Assembly: GCF_022637455.1 (NCBI RefSeq)
Contig: NZ_CP093341.1
Span: 2,790,001 to 2,854,000 of the forward strand
Length of the DNA: 64,000 nucleotides
Source of the DNA: Lysobacter sp. S4-A87
GTDB lineage: Bacteria > Pseudomonadota > Gammaproteobacteria > Xanthomonadales > Xanthomonadaceae
Direction of reading: 5' to 3'
The notes beneath the pieces are model-generated. The model worked only from the letters and a program-made list of their open reading frames with translations. It did not search any database and was not told where the DNA came from. Below are positions 39,914-48,868 of the stretch, piece by piece; the first letter of the stretch is position 1, and every line of letters begins with the position of its first letter. Both the position numbers and the translations under genes were made by a program.

Positions 39914-40672
39914 TCAGCGCGCCAGCCAGCCGCCGTCGACCGGGATGATCGCGCCGTTGACGTAGTCCGAAGCGCGCGAGGCCAGGAACACCGCCGCGCC
40001 ACCCAGGTCCGACGGTTCACCCCAGCGCCCGGCCGGAATGCGGCCGAGGATCTGCGCATTGCGGTCCTCGTCGGCACGCAGCTGCGCGGTGTTGTTGGTG
40101 ACCATGTAGCCCGGCGCGATCGCGTTGACGTTCAGGCCCTTGCTGGCCCATTCGTTGGCGAGCAGGCGGGTGATGCCGGCGATGCCGCTCTTGCTGGCCG
40201 CATACGACGGCACGCGGATGCCGCCCTGGAACGACAGCATCGAGGCGATGTTGATGATCTTGCCGCTGCCCTGGCCGATCATGTGGCGGCCGGCGGCCTG
40301 GGCGAGGAAGAACGCCGACTTGAGGTTGACGTTCATCACGTCGTCCCAGTCCTGCTCGCTGAAATCGACCGCGTCGGCGCGGCGGATCATGCCGGCGTTG
40401 TTGACCAGGATGTCGAGGCCGCCGAGTCCGTCGACGGTCTCGCGCACGATGCGGTCGACCGGCTCCAGGCTCGACAGGTTGGCCTCGATCGCGATGAAGC
40501 GGCGGCCCAGTGCACGCACCTTCTCGCCGGTCTCGGTCGGCGCCGAAGTGCCGGCCGCGGCGATGTCGGCGCCTGCCTGCGCCAATGCCAGGGCGATGCC
40601 CTGGCCCAGGCCTGTGTTGGCACCGGTGACGACGGCGACCTTGCCCTGCAGGTTGAAGATTTCCGTGCCCAT
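39914..40672 (-). CDS. kduD: 2-dehydro-3-deoxy-D-gluconate 5-dehydrogenase (KduD)
   Basis: A 252-residue short-chain dehydrogenase. It has TGANTGLGQG (16-25) for NAD(H), NNAG at about 91-94, catalytic Ser144, Tyr157 and Lys161 (SYAASKSG), and closes with INVDGGW-like IPVDGGWLAR. The sequence MGTEIFNLQGKVAVVTGANTGLG is typical of KduD, which reduces 2,5-diketo-3-deoxygluconate (product of KduI) to KDG. The kduI gene is 8 bp upstream on the same strand, so the assignment is firm in context. Confidence 0.93.
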   Translation of the reverse strand: MGTEIFNLQGKVAVVTGANTGLGQGIALALAQAGADIAAAGTSAPTETGEKVRALGRRFIAIEANLSSLEPVDRIVRETVDGLGGLDILVNNAGMIRRADAVDFSEQDWDDVMNVNLKSAFFLAQAAGRHMIGQGSGKIINIASMLSFQGGIRVPSYAASKSGIAGITRLLANEWASKGLNVNAIAPGYMVTNNTAQLRADEDRNAQILGRIPAGRWGEPSDLGGAAVFLASRASDYVNGAIIPVDGGWLAR

Positions 40673-40680
40673 GCGTCCCC

Positions 40681-41526
40681 TTACTTGAGCTGGCAGATGT
40701 CGAGCTGGTTCATGTCGGTGTAGTCGAGGTTCTCGCCACCCATCGCCCAGATGAAGCAGTAGTTCTTCGTGCCCGAGCCCATGTGGATCGACCACGGCGG
40801 CGACACGACGGCTTCGTCGTTGGCGATGACGATGTGGCGCATGTCGGCCGGCTCGCCCATGAAGTGCATGACGCGCTCGCTGCCCAGGTCGAAGTAGAAA
40901 TAGACCTCCGAGCGGCGGTCGTGCAGGTGCGGCGGCATGGTGTTCCAGACGCTGCCGGTCTTGAGGATGGTCAGGCCGAGCAGCAGCTGGCACGACTTGA
41001 CCGTCGCCGGAACGATGTACTGGTAGATCGTGCGTTCGTTGGAGGTTTCCAGCGAACCGCGCTCGAGCGGCACTGCCTGCGAAATCGAGATGTGCTTGGC
41101 CTCGTAGCGCGTGTGCGCCGGCGTCGAGGCGAGGTAGAACCTGGCCGGGTTGGCGGCATCGCTGGAGGCGAACTCGACCTTCTCGCTGCCCATCGGCACG
41201 TACAGGCCGTCCTTGGGTTCGAGCGTGTAGGCGGTGCCGTCGACGGTGACCGTGCCGGTGCCGCCGCCGACGTTGACCACGCCCAGCTCTCGCCGCTGCA
41301 GGAACGGCTGGCCGGCGGCCGAGGCCGGTTCGGTCTGCGCCGGCAGTGCGACCGGCGCGGCGGTCGGGGCGGCGCCGCCGATCACGAAGCGCTCGTTGTG
41401 CGAGTAGTTGAGGACGACCTGGCCGGCGACGAACAGGTCCTGGATCAGGTAGCGCTCGCGCAGCTGGTCGTTGCTGGCCCCGTCCATCATGTCCGGGTGG
41501 GTGGCGTGGTAGGTCTTGCGGAACAT
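40681..41526 (-). CDS. kduI: 4-deoxy-L-threo-5-hexosulose-uronate ketol-isomerase (KduI)
   Basis: KduI isomerises DKI to 2,5-diketo-3-deoxygluconate in pectin breakdown. The 281-residue bicupin has the family zinc ligands His200, His202, Glu207 and His248 ([14 protein letters not shown] and SIHMGSG) and the conserved start [13 protein letters not shown]. An insertion of about 10 Ala/Pro-rich residues (about 51-65) is unusual. The ATG is preceded by TTCGGAGG on the minus strand. A candidate LacI operator lies 74-94 bp upstream. Confidence 0.95.
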   Translation of the reverse strand: MFRKTYHATHPDMMDGASNDQLRERYLIQDLFVAGQVVLNYSHNERFVIGGAAPTAAPVALPAQTEPASAAGQPFLQRRELGVVNVGGGTGTVTVDGTAYTLEPKDGLYVPMGSEKVEFASSDAANPARFYLASTPAHTRYEAKHISISQAVPLERGSLETSNERTIYQYIVPATVKSCQLLLGLTILKTGSVWNTMPPHLHDRRSEVYFYFDLGSERVMHFMGEPADMRHIVIANDEAVVSPPWSIHMGSGTKNYCFIWAMGGENLDYTDMNQLDICQLK

Positions 41527-41599
41527 TGGGCCTCCGAAACGATACGTTTGCCGGGTGCCAGCAGGCGCGCGGCGGGATGATGGGGCGATGATAACGGGG

Positions 41600-41620
41600 T
41601 TTTGGTAACCGGTGTCAAAA
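41600..41620. promoter_or_regulatory. Candidate LacI operator upstream of kduI
   Basis: TTTTGGTAACCGGTGTCAAA, read on the minus strand as TTTGACACCGGTTACCAAAA, has A/T-rich flanks and a nearly symmetric core. The same core GACACCGGTT recurs at 46591-46611 and 54341-54361, with a relative at 54468-54488. Confidence 0.7.
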
Positions 41621-41680
41621 GCGCGTCTGCAGGCTGCACATCGGCGCTTCTGCGGCAAATCGGGGCGTGCTTGAGGGCCC

Positions 41681-42778
41681 TCAGACCTTCGGGCGCTGGC
41701 TCGAATCGCGAACGACCAGCTGCGGTGTCACCGTCCTGGGCACCGCCGGTGCGGCGGCTTCGTTGGCCAGCAGCATCTGCGCGGCCTGGCGGCCGAGGTC
41801 GCGGATCGGCGAATGGATCGTGGTCAGCGCCGGCCACAGCTGCGAGGCCAGCGGGCTGTCGTCGTAGCCGACCACCGACAGGTCGCCGGGGATCGACAGG
41901 CCGCGGCGCATCGCCGCCTTGTACACGCCGGCGGCCATTTCGTCGTTGCAGGCGAAGATCGCCGTCGGCCGCGGCGACTTCGCCAGCAGGTACTCGGCGC
42001 CGGCGACGCCGGATTCGAAGGTGTAACCGCCTTCGAACATGTAGTCCGGCGGCAGCTCGATGCCGCGCTCGGCCAGGCCGGCGAGGAAGCCACCACCACG
42101 CTCGATGGTCGACCGGTAACGGCGCGGGCCGGTGATCAGGCCCAGCGTGCGGTGCCCCAGCGATTCCAGGTAATTGGCGGCCTCGGTGCCGGCGCGGCGG
42201 TCGTGGGTGACCACCATGTTGCTGGCCTGGTCGAGCGGGATCGAGGCGATGCGCACGTAGCGCACGCCGATCTCGCGCAGCGCGGTCGCCAGCTGCTCAT
42301 CCTCGGACACGCGCGGGATCAGGATCACGCCATGCAGCTTCTGCTGCTGGGCGAAGCGCCGCACGCCGTCGATGTAGTCGTCTTTCGAGCTGTCGCACGG
42401 GTGCACGACCAGCTCGTAGCCGGAGTCGCGCAACGCATCCAGCGCGCCGTACTGCATGTTGACGATGAACTGCGCGGTCGGGTTGTCGTAGACCAGGCCG
42501 ATCAGGAACGAGCGCCGGAACGCCAGTCCGCGCGCCTGCGGGTCGGGCGAGTAGCCCAGCTGCTTCATCAGCGCCAGGACCTTCTCGCGGGTCTCCGGAT
42601 GCACCAGCGGCGAATCGTTGATCACCCGCGACACGGTCTTCTTCGACACGCCCGTCAGGCGGGCAATGTCGTTGATCGTCGCCTTGCCCACCAGCGCCAC
42701 CGGTTCGGACGGCGTTGCCGCGGCAGTGGCCGTGGTGGTGCGGACGCGGCGGCGGGGTCGGGAGGTCGAGTCGGTCAT
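41681..42778 (-). CDS. LacI-family transcriptional regulator of pectin utilisation
   Basis: A 365-residue LacI-type repressor. The helix-turn-helix is at about 33-55 ([27 protein letters not shown]), after a 30-residue basic/Thr/Ala tail; hinge and periplasmic-binding-protein-like sensor domain follow ([58 protein letters not shown]). It lies between kduI and the TRAP genes on the same strand, so it is part of the locus it should control. The effector is most likely KDG or a related pectin intermediate. It is the probable reader of the ACACCG operator described here. Confidence 0.88.
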   Translation of the reverse strand: MTDSTSRPRRRVRTTTATAAATPSEPVALVGKATINDIARLTGVSKKTVSRVINDSPLVHPETREKVLALMKQLGYSPDPQARGLAFRRSFLIGLVYDNPTAQFIVNMQYGALDALRDSGYELVVHPCDSSKDDYIDGVRRFAQQQKLHGVILIPRVSEDEQLATALREIGVRYVRIASIPLDQASNMVVTHDRRAGTEAANYLESLGHRTLGLITGPRRYRSTIERGGGFLAGLAERGIELPPDYMFEGGYTFESGVAGAEYLLAKSPRPTAIFACNDEMAAGVYKAAMRRGLSIPGDLSVVGYDDSPLASQLWPALTTIHSPIRDLGRQAAQMLLANEAAAPAVPRTVTPQLVVRDSSQRPKV

Positions 42779-42864
42779 GGGTGGCCCGTGGGTTGGCCCA
42801 TTCTAGCCGCCGCGGACCAGAACGCGGTCGCGGCGGCAGGTTTGGGCCCGGCCGTGGTCCCGGC

Positions 42865-44148
42865 TCACTTCATCATCGCCGGCAGCCAGAGCGAAAGCTG
42901 CGGCACGAATGTCACCACCAGCAGCACCGCGAAGGCCGCCAGCCAGAACGGCCAGATCGTCTTGAGGGTCTCGCCGATGCTGATCTTGCCGATGGCGGTG
43001 CCGACGAACAGCACCGAGCCCAGTGGCGGGGAAATCAGGCTGATGCCGCCCTTGAGGATCAGGATCACGCCGAAATGCACCGGATCGACGCCAATGGCCT
43101 TGGCCAGCGGCAGGAAGATCGGCGTGCAGATGATGATCATCGGCGCAAGGTCCATGAAGGTGCCCAGCACCAGCAGGATCAGGATCATCAGCAACAGCAG
43201 CAGGTTCTTGTCCGTGGTGATGCTGGTCAGCCCTTCGACTGCGGCCGACGGCACCTGCAGGTAGGCCAGCAGCCAGCCGAACGACGCCGCCGAGGCGATC
43301 ACGAACAGGATCATGCCGGTGGTGCGCGCTGCACCGGTGACGGTCTCGAGAAAATCGCGCCAGCGCAGGTTGCGGTAGACCAGCGCGGTCACCAGCAGGG
43401 CATAGACGACGGCGATCGCCGCGCTCTCCACCGCGGTGAAGATGCCAGCGCGGATGCCGACGAAGATCAGCGCGACCAGCAACAGGCCCGGTGCTGCCGC
43501 GACCAGCCGGCGCAGCACCACGCCGAAGCCCGGGAACGCCTCGATGGCGTAACCGCGGCGGCGGGCGATGATCCAGCAGGTCACCATCAGCGTCGCAGTC
43601 ATCAGCAGCGCGGGCAGGATGCCGGCCGCGAAGAGGTCGGCGATCGAGATGCTGCCGCCGGCCGATGCCGAGTACAGGATGAGGTTGTGCGAGGGCGGCA
43701 CCAGCAGCGCGACCATTGCCGCGGTCATGGTGACGTTGACGGCGAAGTCGCGGTCGAAGCCGCGCCGCACCATCTGCGGGATCATCGCGCTGCCGATCGC
43801 TGACACATCGGCGATCGCCGAGCCGGAGACGCCGCCGAAGAACAGCGAGGACAGCACGCTGACCTGGCCAAGACCACCGCGCAGATGGCCGACCAGCGAC
43901 GACGCAAGGCCGATCAGGCGCTCGGAGATGCCGCCGCGCAACATGATCTCGCCGGCGAAGATGAAGAGCGGAATGGCGATCAGCGAAGCCGAGCCGGCGC
44001 CGGCGGCGGTCTGCTGCACCATCACGATTGGCGGCAGACCGATGTATAGCAGCGTCGCCAGCGCGGCGGACGCCAGTGAGAAGGCAACCGGCACGCCGAT
44101 GACGAGGAGCACGCCGAACACGACGAAAAGGACCGTGACTTCCATCAT
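42865..44148 (-). CDS. TRAP transporter large permease (DctM)
   Basis: A 427-residue inner-membrane protein with about 12 hydrophobic helices. FIFAGEIMLRGGISERLIGLASSLVGHLRGGLGQVSVLSSLFFGGVSGSAIAD is the family signature, and PSHNLILYSASAGGSISIADLFAAG follows in the usual place. It moves the substrate with Na+ together with DctQ. The ATG overlaps the end of the DctQ gene by 4 bp. In this locus the substrate is probably a saturated or unsaturated galacturonide or KDG-like uronate. Confidence 0.95.
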   Translation of the reverse strand: MMEVTVLFVVFGVLLVIGVPVAFSLASAALATLLYIGLPPIVMVQQTAAGAGSASLIAIPLFIFAGEIMLRGGISERLIGLASSLVGHLRGGLGQVSVLSSLFFGGVSGSAIADVSAIGSAMIPQMVRRGFDRDFAVNVTMTAAMVALLVPPSHNLILYSASAGGSISIADLFAAGILPALLMTATLMVTCWIIARRRGYAIEAFPGFGVVLRRLVAAAPGLLLVALIFVGIRAGIFTAVESAAIAVVYALLVTALVYRNLRWRDFLETVTGAARTTGMILFVIASAASFGWLLAYLQVPSAAVEGLTSITTDKNLLLLLMILILLVLGTFMDLAPMIIICTPIFLPLAKAIGVDPVHFGVILILKGGISLISPPLGSVLFVGTAIGKISIGETLKTIWPFWLAAFAVLLVVTFVPQLSLWLPAMMK

Positions 44149-44702
44149 TCACTCCGTGCGGAAGCGACAGGCGCGGTGATGACCGCGACCAGGCGCTGGA
44201 GGGCGAACGGCACCATCAACGCGCCAGCGACCGACATCGGCGCGAACACCGCGCTCTGCGGCAGCGGCGCACCGGCCATCGGGATGTCGATGCCGTCGAG
44301 CAGCAGTTCGCCGCCCCACATCGCGAGCACGAAGCCAATCCCGGCGATCACCAGGTTGGTTGCCGACAGCAGGACCTTGCGCAGTGCCGGCGGCGCCGAG
44401 TGCACGAGGATGAAGAAGCCGAAGTGCGAGCCACGATGCACGCCGGCGGCCGCGCCGAAGCTCATCGCCGTGTTGAGCAGCAGCAGTGCGACCGGCTCGG
44501 TCCAGCCCGGCGAGTCGTTGAGCACGTAGCGCGCGAATACCTGCAGCGCCTGCACCGCGACCATGCCGACCAGGGCGACGCCGGCGATGCCGATGGCGAC
44601 GCTGGCGATGCGGTCGAGCCAGGTGCGCGGACCCAGCCCGGCTTCGCTGCCGGCGAGCTCGGCATCGACGTCAGGCGGAATTGCAATGGGAGCTTCTGCC
44701 AT
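44145..44702 (-). CDS. TRAP transporter small permease (DctQ)
   Basis: A 185-residue four-helix membrane protein matching DctQ: IASVAIGIAGVALVGMVAVQALQVFARYVLNDSPGWTEPVALLLL with the FARYVLN.SPGWTEE-type motif, then FGAAAGVHRGSHFGFF. A 27-residue acidic extension precedes the first helix. It forms the TRAP membrane complex with DctM, whose gene it overlaps by 4 bp. The DctP gene precedes it by 9 bp. Confidence 0.93.
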   Translation of the reverse strand: MAEAPIAIPPDVDAELAGSEAGLGPRTWLDRIASVAIGIAGVALVGMVAVQALQVFARYVLNDSPGWTEPVALLLLNTAMSFGAAAGVHRGSHFGFFILVHSAPPALRKVLLSATNLVIAGIGFVLAMWGGELLLDGIDIPMAGAPLPQSAVFAPMSVAGALMVPFALQRLVAVITAPVASARSE

Positions 44703-44711
44703 GGAGATGCC

Positions 44712-45701
44712 TCAGGCCAGTGAACGAATTTCGCGGTACAGCGCTTCAATCGCCGGGTCGCGGTGGTAGTCGGCCAGCAGCGGCGCCACGGCCTGGCGGA
44801 ACGCGCCGAGGTCGCAGTCGTTCATGCGGACGTTGGCGGCGATCAGTTCCTTGCGTGCGGTGGCTTCCGACTCGTCCCACAACTTGCGCATCACCGCCAC
44901 CGATGCGCGCGAGATGTCGAGCAGCAGTGCCCGATCGCGCGGTTGCAGCGAATCCAGGCTGCGGCGCGAGATCAGCAGCACGTCCGGCGAATAGGAATGC
45001 TCGGTCTGCGACCAGTAGTGCGCGGCCTCGAACTGGCGGCTGGAGTGGAAGCTGCGCAGGTTGTTCTCGGCACCGTCGATCAGGTGCGTCTGCAGCGCCG
45101 AGAACACTTCGCCGTAAGCCAGTGGTGTCGGGTTGCCGCCGAGCAGGCGGATCATGCGCATGAAGATGTCTGAAGCCGGCACGCGGAACTTGAGGCCGTG
45201 CATGTCGGCCGGCTCGTGGATCGGGCGGCGCACGTTGTAGAAGCAGCGCGCACCGCAGTCGTAGATTGCAAGGCCGACCAGGTCGCGCTGCTCGAAGCCC
45301 TTGAGCACGGCCGCACCGACCTTGCCGTCGAGTGCCGCGCGCAGGTGCGGGACCGAATCGAAGACGTAGGGCAGCGACAGCGCCTGGGTCAGCGGGAAGG
45401 CGTTGTTGAGCGCGCCGGAGTAGACACGGGTGATGTCGATCGCGCCGAACCGGGCCATGTCGATGGCCTCCGACTCGCGACCGAGCTGGCCGGAGTGATA
45501 CACGCGCAGGCGCAGTCGTCCGCCGGTTTCGTCCTCGAGCTGCTTTCCGATCCATTGCACGGCGGCAACGGTCGGATAGTCCTTCACGTGGACGTCGGTG
45601 GCGGTAAGGATGCGGACATCCGGGCTGGCGCCCAGCGCCGGCAGTACCGACGCACCGCAGGCGGCGGCGATGCCGGCAAGGAAGCGGCGTCTTTCGATCA
45701 T
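44712..45701 (-). CDS. TRAP transporter solute-binding protein (DctP)
   Basis: A 329-residue periplasmic binding protein. A Tat-like signal (MIERRRFLAGIAAACGASVLPALGA) leads into the DctP domain with GRLRLRVYHSGQLGRESEAIDMARFGAIDITRV and DMHGLKFRVPASDIFMRMIRLLGGNPTPLAYGEVFSALQTHLIDGAENN, the latter carrying the conserved Arg that binds the substrate carboxylate. Its start overlaps the FAH-family gene by 4 bp. The carboxylate substrate is consistent with a uronate. Confidence 0.94.
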   Translation of the reverse strand: MIERRRFLAGIAAACGASVLPALGASPDVRILTATDVHVKDYPTVAAVQWIGKQLEDETGGRLRLRVYHSGQLGRESEAIDMARFGAIDITRVYSGALNNAFPLTQALSLPYVFDSVPHLRAALDGKVGAAVLKGFEQRDLVGLAIYDCGARCFYNVRRPIHEPADMHGLKFRVPASDIFMRMIRLLGGNPTPLAYGEVFSALQTHLIDGAENNLRSFHSSRQFEAAHYWSQTEHSYSPDVLLISRRSLDSLQPRDRALLLDISRASVAVMRKLWDESEATARKELIAANVRMNDCDLGAFRQAVAPLLADYHRDPAIEALYREIRSLA

Positions 45702-46549
45702 GCGCGGCCCTCCGTCATGCTGCCCTCGTCGCTGGCGGTGGCAGCGGTGGTGCGGCAATGCAGTTCGCCCCAGCGGCCGAAGCTGATGCGCGATTGCTGT
45801 CCGGCAAGGATGTCGTGGATGCCCGTCGCCGCACCAGTGGTGACCAGCATGCCGGCCTTGAGCGGATGACCGCGGCTGGCGCAGCGAGACAGCGCGAACG
45901 CAAGTGCGGCGAGCAGGCCGCCCGGAATCGAGTCGGCGCCGCCGCTGCCGACCGACTGGCCGTCGATGAAGGTTTCGCAACGCAGCTGCGCACTGTCCAC
46001 GGACTGCCAGTCCGGTACTTCGGCGCCGAGGATGAGGCCGGTGTTGTTGCCGAAGTCCGAGACCACGATCGGCGGGCCCAGCACGTTGATCAGCGGCAGC
46101 GGGCTGCCGGCCAGCTCGACGCCGACGAGCAGAGCGTCGACCAGCGCTGCGGCTTCCTGCTCGCTGTAGCGGGTCTTGTCGGCAGGCGCATCGGCGCGCA
46201 GGCGGAACACGTACTCGGCTTCCACCGCGGCAAAGCCGCCGGTGATGACGGCGAACTCGCCGACGCCATCGGCAGGTGCCTGCACCGCACCTTCGAAGAT
46301 CGGACCCACCAGGCGCTCCTCGCCCAGGCGCGCTTCCCAGTCGGCCGGAATGCGGCCGACCTTCCAGCCCACCACCGGCCGTCCCCACAGCGCGATGGCA
46401 TGGTCCTGGACCGCATAGCCCTGGTTGAGCGTCTCCGGCAGGGCGCCCGGATAGTCCGGCAGCGCCACCGCCTGGTGACGCGCCGTGACCAGCCGTTGCG
46501 CGATTGCGGCGCTGTCGGCGCTGTCCCCTTCCGGCGCGAGTCTGTCCAT
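45698..46549 (-). CDS. FAH-superfamily 2-keto-4-pentenoate hydratase-like enzyme
   Basis: A 283-residue protein of the fumarylacetoacetate hydrolase superfamily, closest in pattern to 2-keto-4-pentenoate hydratase/oxalocrotonate decarboxylase: RPVVGWKVGRIPADWEARLG, then AVEAEYVFRL (metal-ligand E-x-E), ALLVGVELAGSPL and PIVVSDFGNNTGLILG. It is the first gene of the TRAP operon and overlaps dctP by 4 bp (ATGA). Such a hydratase is not part of the textbook pectin route, so it may process an imported enol or unsaturated 2-keto acid. The ATG at 46549 begins after a candidate operator at 46591-46611. Confidence 0.82.
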   Translation of the reverse strand: MDRLAPEGDSADSAAIAQRLVTARHQAVALPDYPGALPETLNQGYAVQDHAIALWGRPVVGWKVGRIPADWEARLGEERLVGPIFEGAVQAPADGVGEFAVITGGFAAVEAEYVFRLRADAPADKTRYSEQEAAALVDALLVGVELAGSPLPLINVLGPPIVVSDFGNNTGLILGAEVPDWQSVDSAQLRCETFIDGQSVGSGGADSIPGGLLAALAFALSRCASRGHPLKAGMLVTTGAATGIHDILAGQQSRISFGRWGELHCRTTAATASDEGSMTEGRA

Positions 46550-46590
46550 GCGGTGCGATTTCCCCTGGTGATGTCTCTTCGATGGAGTTG

Positions 46591-46611
46591 TATAGGAAAC
46601 CGGTGTCATTG
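46591..46611. promoter_or_regulatory. Candidate LacI operator between TRAP operon and pectate lyase gene
   Basis: TATAGGAAACCGGTGTCATT; minus-strand reading AATGACACCGGTTTCCTATA. It sits in the 107-bp divergent gap between the FAH/TRAP operon (start 46549) and the pectate lyase (start 46657), where one bound repressor could act on both directions. Confidence 0.7.
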
Positions 46612-46656
46612 ACAATCGGGGCCTACACTCGGATCACGACTCGGGGAGAGGCACGG

Positions 46657-48045
46657 ATGGGGACGAAGGGGAAGGGGCGCGTTTTTCAGGGGCTTGGGCG
46701 TGGAATCGCAGTCACCGCACTGGCCCTGGCGATGGCCGGCCCCGGTCTGGCGGCCGATCCGGCCCCCGGCCCGGGCGTGTCCCAAAGGACAGACGCCGCA
46801 ACGGCCGCGCTGGCCTTCCCCGGCGCGCAGGGCTGGGCCGCGCACACGCCCGGCGGCCGAGGCGGCCGGATCATTCGCGTGACCACCCTCGAGGCCTCCG
46901 GCCCCGGCTCGTTCGCCGAAGCGCTGGCGGCGAGCGGACCGCGCATCGTCGTGTTCGAAGTCGGGGGCGTGATCGACCTGGGCATGAAGGAACTGCGCAT
47001 CACCGAACCCTTCCTGACCATTGCCGGCCAGACCGCACCGCAGCCGGGCATCACCTTCATCAAGGGCGGCCTGACCATCGCCACCCACGACGTGGTCGTG
47101 CGCCACATCCGCATGCGCCCGGGCGACGGCAACAAGCCCAAGTGGTCCGGCGACATCGACGCGATCACCACCGTGCGCGGCGCGCGCGACGTGATCGTCG
47201 ACCACTGCTCGCTGACCTGGGCCACCGACGAGAACCTGTCGGCGTCGAGCACGCGCTTCTTCGGCGAGAGCGAGAAGGACTGGATGGATGCCGCTTCGCG
47301 CCGCATCACCTACAGCAACAACATCATCGCCGAGGGCCTGGCCAATGCCACCCACGCCAAGGGCGAGCATTCCAAGGGCTCGCTGATCCACGACCACGTC
47401 AACGACGTGCTGATCATCGGCAACCTCTACGCGCACAACTACGAGCGCAACCCGCTGTTCAAGGGCGGCGCGCGCGGGCAGGTGATCAACAACCTGATCT
47501 ACGACCCGGGCCAGCGCGGCGTGCACTACAACCTGATCGCCGAGGAATGGCTGGGGCATCCGTACTCGCGCGGGCAGGTGATCGCGCGCGGCAACGTCAT
47601 GCGCGCGGGCATCTCGACCGAGGAAGTGGCGTTCTTCAGCGTGGGCGGTTCAGGCGATCTGGATGTGTATCTCGACGACAACCTCGCCGTCGACCGCCTC
47701 GGTGCGCCGCTTCCGCAGCAGGGCCGCTACACCACGACGCCGATCAAGGTCGATGCCCTCAAGCGCCCGCCGGCGTTGCCGTTCGGCGTGACCGTGCTGC
47801 CGTCGGCGCAGGTGCAGGATGCAGTGATCGCCAATGCCGGCGCGCGACCGTGGGACCGCGACGATGTCGATCGCCGGATCCTCGCCGACACAATCGAGGG
47901 CCGCGGCCGGATCATCGACAGCCAGGAGCAGGTGGGCGGGTATCCGAAGCAGCAGGCGACGACGCTGGCCTTCGTGCCGGCGGACTGGGACCTGGAGACG
48001 ATGGAGCCGCTGAAGCCGCTGCCGCGGCGTGCGCCGTTGAAGTAG
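46657..48045 (+). CDS. Secreted pectate lyase (PL1-like, beta-helix)
   Basis: The 462-residue exported protein has a signal region (GIAVTALALAMAGPGLAA) and then a right-handed parallel beta-helix lyase domain. It opens with AFPGAQGWAAHTPGGRGGRIIRVTTLEASGPGSFAEAL, and includes DVIVDHCSLTWATDENLS (catalytic/Ca region), NPLFKGGARGQVINNLIYDPG and a terminal tail. The pattern fits the PL1-type pectate trisaccharide-lyase group found in many aerobic pectin degraders. It would cut pectate by beta-elimination outside the cell. GGGGAGAG lies before the ATG. It is divergent from the TRAP operon and shares the operator at 46591-46611. Confidence 0.85.
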   Translation: MGTKGKGRVFQGLGRGIAVTALALAMAGPGLAADPAPGPGVSQRTDAATAALAFPGAQGWAAHTPGGRGGRIIRVTTLEASGPGSFAEALAASGPRIVVFEVGGVIDLGMKELRITEPFLTIAGQTAPQPGITFIKGGLTIATHDVVVRHIRMRPGDGNKPKWSGDIDAITTVRGARDVIVDHCSLTWATDENLSASSTRFFGESEKDWMDAASRRITYSNNIIAEGLANATHAKGEHSKGSLIHDHVNDVLIIGNLYAHNYERNPLFKGGARGQVINNLIYDPGQRGVHYNLIAEEWLGHPYSRGQVIARGNVMRAGISTEEVAFFSVGGSGDLDVYLDDNLAVDRLGAPLPQQGRYTTTPIKVDALKRPPALPFGVTVLPSAQVQDAVIANAGARPWDRDDVDRRILADTIEGRGRIIDSQEQVGGYPKQQATTLAFVPADWDLETMEPLKPLPRRAPLK

Positions 48046-48069
48046 CAGCCGCGCAACGCGTCGACTGAA

Positions 48070-48097
48070 CGTCATCCCGGCGAACGCCGGGATGACG
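48070..48097. terminator. Perfect inverted repeat, terminator or REP-like element
   Basis: A 13-bp perfect stem CGTCATCCCGGCG / CGCCGGGATGACG with an AA loop, 25 bp past the pectate lyase stop and between convergent genes. It resembles dispersed GTCATCCCGGCG elements common in Proteobacteria and could terminate transcription from both sides. Confidence 0.75.
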
Positions 48098-48108
48098 GTG
48101 CCAGTTGC

Positions 48109-48852
48109 TCACTTCAACGACTGCGCCACCGCCAGCCCCGACTGCCGCAACGCGAACGCAAACTCCTCCGCCATCCGCTCCGCGCCGGCCGGCGAGAAGT
48201 GCGTGTTGTCCTCCACGCCCTTCGGGTAGTTCGGGTTCCCGCCGGCCGCGACCCACAGGAACAGCCGCTTCGACGGCTCCACGCCGGTCTCCTGCAGCAC
48301 TGCCGCGCTGCGCCGCTCCATGTCGATCAGCGCCACCTGCTCGCGCGCGGCCAGCGCCCGCACCAGGTCCGGGTACTCGCCGTGGCTGGCGAGCACGCGG
48401 CCGGCGTCGTCGAAGCGCCGGCGCGCCACCGGCGTCAGCAGCACCGGCGTGGCCTGCCGCGCGCGAACGTCGGCGACGAAGCGCGCAAGGTTGCGCTCGT
48501 AGTCGGCCGGAGGCGTGTAACGGTCCTTCTTCTCCACCGACTGGTCGTTGTGGCCGAACTGGATCAGCACCACGTCACCCGCCCGGGTTGCATCGAGCAG
48601 CGCCTGCCAGCGACCTTCCTCGATGAACGTGCGCGTGCTGCGGCCGTTCTTCGCGCGGTTGTCGACGAGCACCGTGCCGGGCTTGAACCGGGCCGCCAGG
48701 AACTCGCCCCAGCCGGTCTCCGGACGCTTCTCCGGCAGCTTTTCGGCCATCGTCGAATCGCCGGCAAGATGGATCGTGACGGGACCGGACGCGCCCGCAG
48801 GGGCGGCCACGGCCAGCATCGACAGGCACAGCGCCAGGCCGAGTTTCAGCAT
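48109..48852 (-). CDS. Rhamnogalacturonan acetylesterase-like SGNH hydrolase (CE12 type)
   Basis: A 247-residue secreted SGNH esterase with signal peptide (MLKLGLALCLSMLAVAAPAGA). The four catalytic blocks are LAGDSTMAEK (Ser), DNRAKNGRST (Gly), IQFGHNDQ (Asn) and DNTHFSPAG (Asp...His), in the arrangement of CE12 rhamnogalacturonan acetylesterases. In this pectin locus it is expected to remove acetyl groups from rhamnogalacturonan. The pectin methylesterase gene precedes it by 16 bp on the same strand. Exact acetyl substrate is inferred from family and context only. Confidence 0.85.
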   Translation of the reverse strand: MLKLGLALCLSMLAVAAPAGASGPVTIHLAGDSTMAEKLPEKRPETGWGEFLAARFKPGTVLVDNRAKNGRSTRTFIEEGRWQALLDATRAGDVVLIQFGHNDQSVEKKDRYTPPADYERNLARFVADVRARQATPVLLTPVARRRFDDAGRVLASHGEYPDLVRALAAREQVALIDMERRSAAVLQETGVEPSKRLFLWVAAGGNPNYPKGVEDNTHFSPAGAERMAEEFAFALRQSGLAVAQSLK

Positions 48853-48868
48853 TGCAGTCTCACTCTCG

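Noticed and set aside
48070-48097. Possible attachment site or transposon end
   Set aside because: The perfect hairpin lies between convergent genes with no integrase nearby; a REP-like element or terminator explains it.
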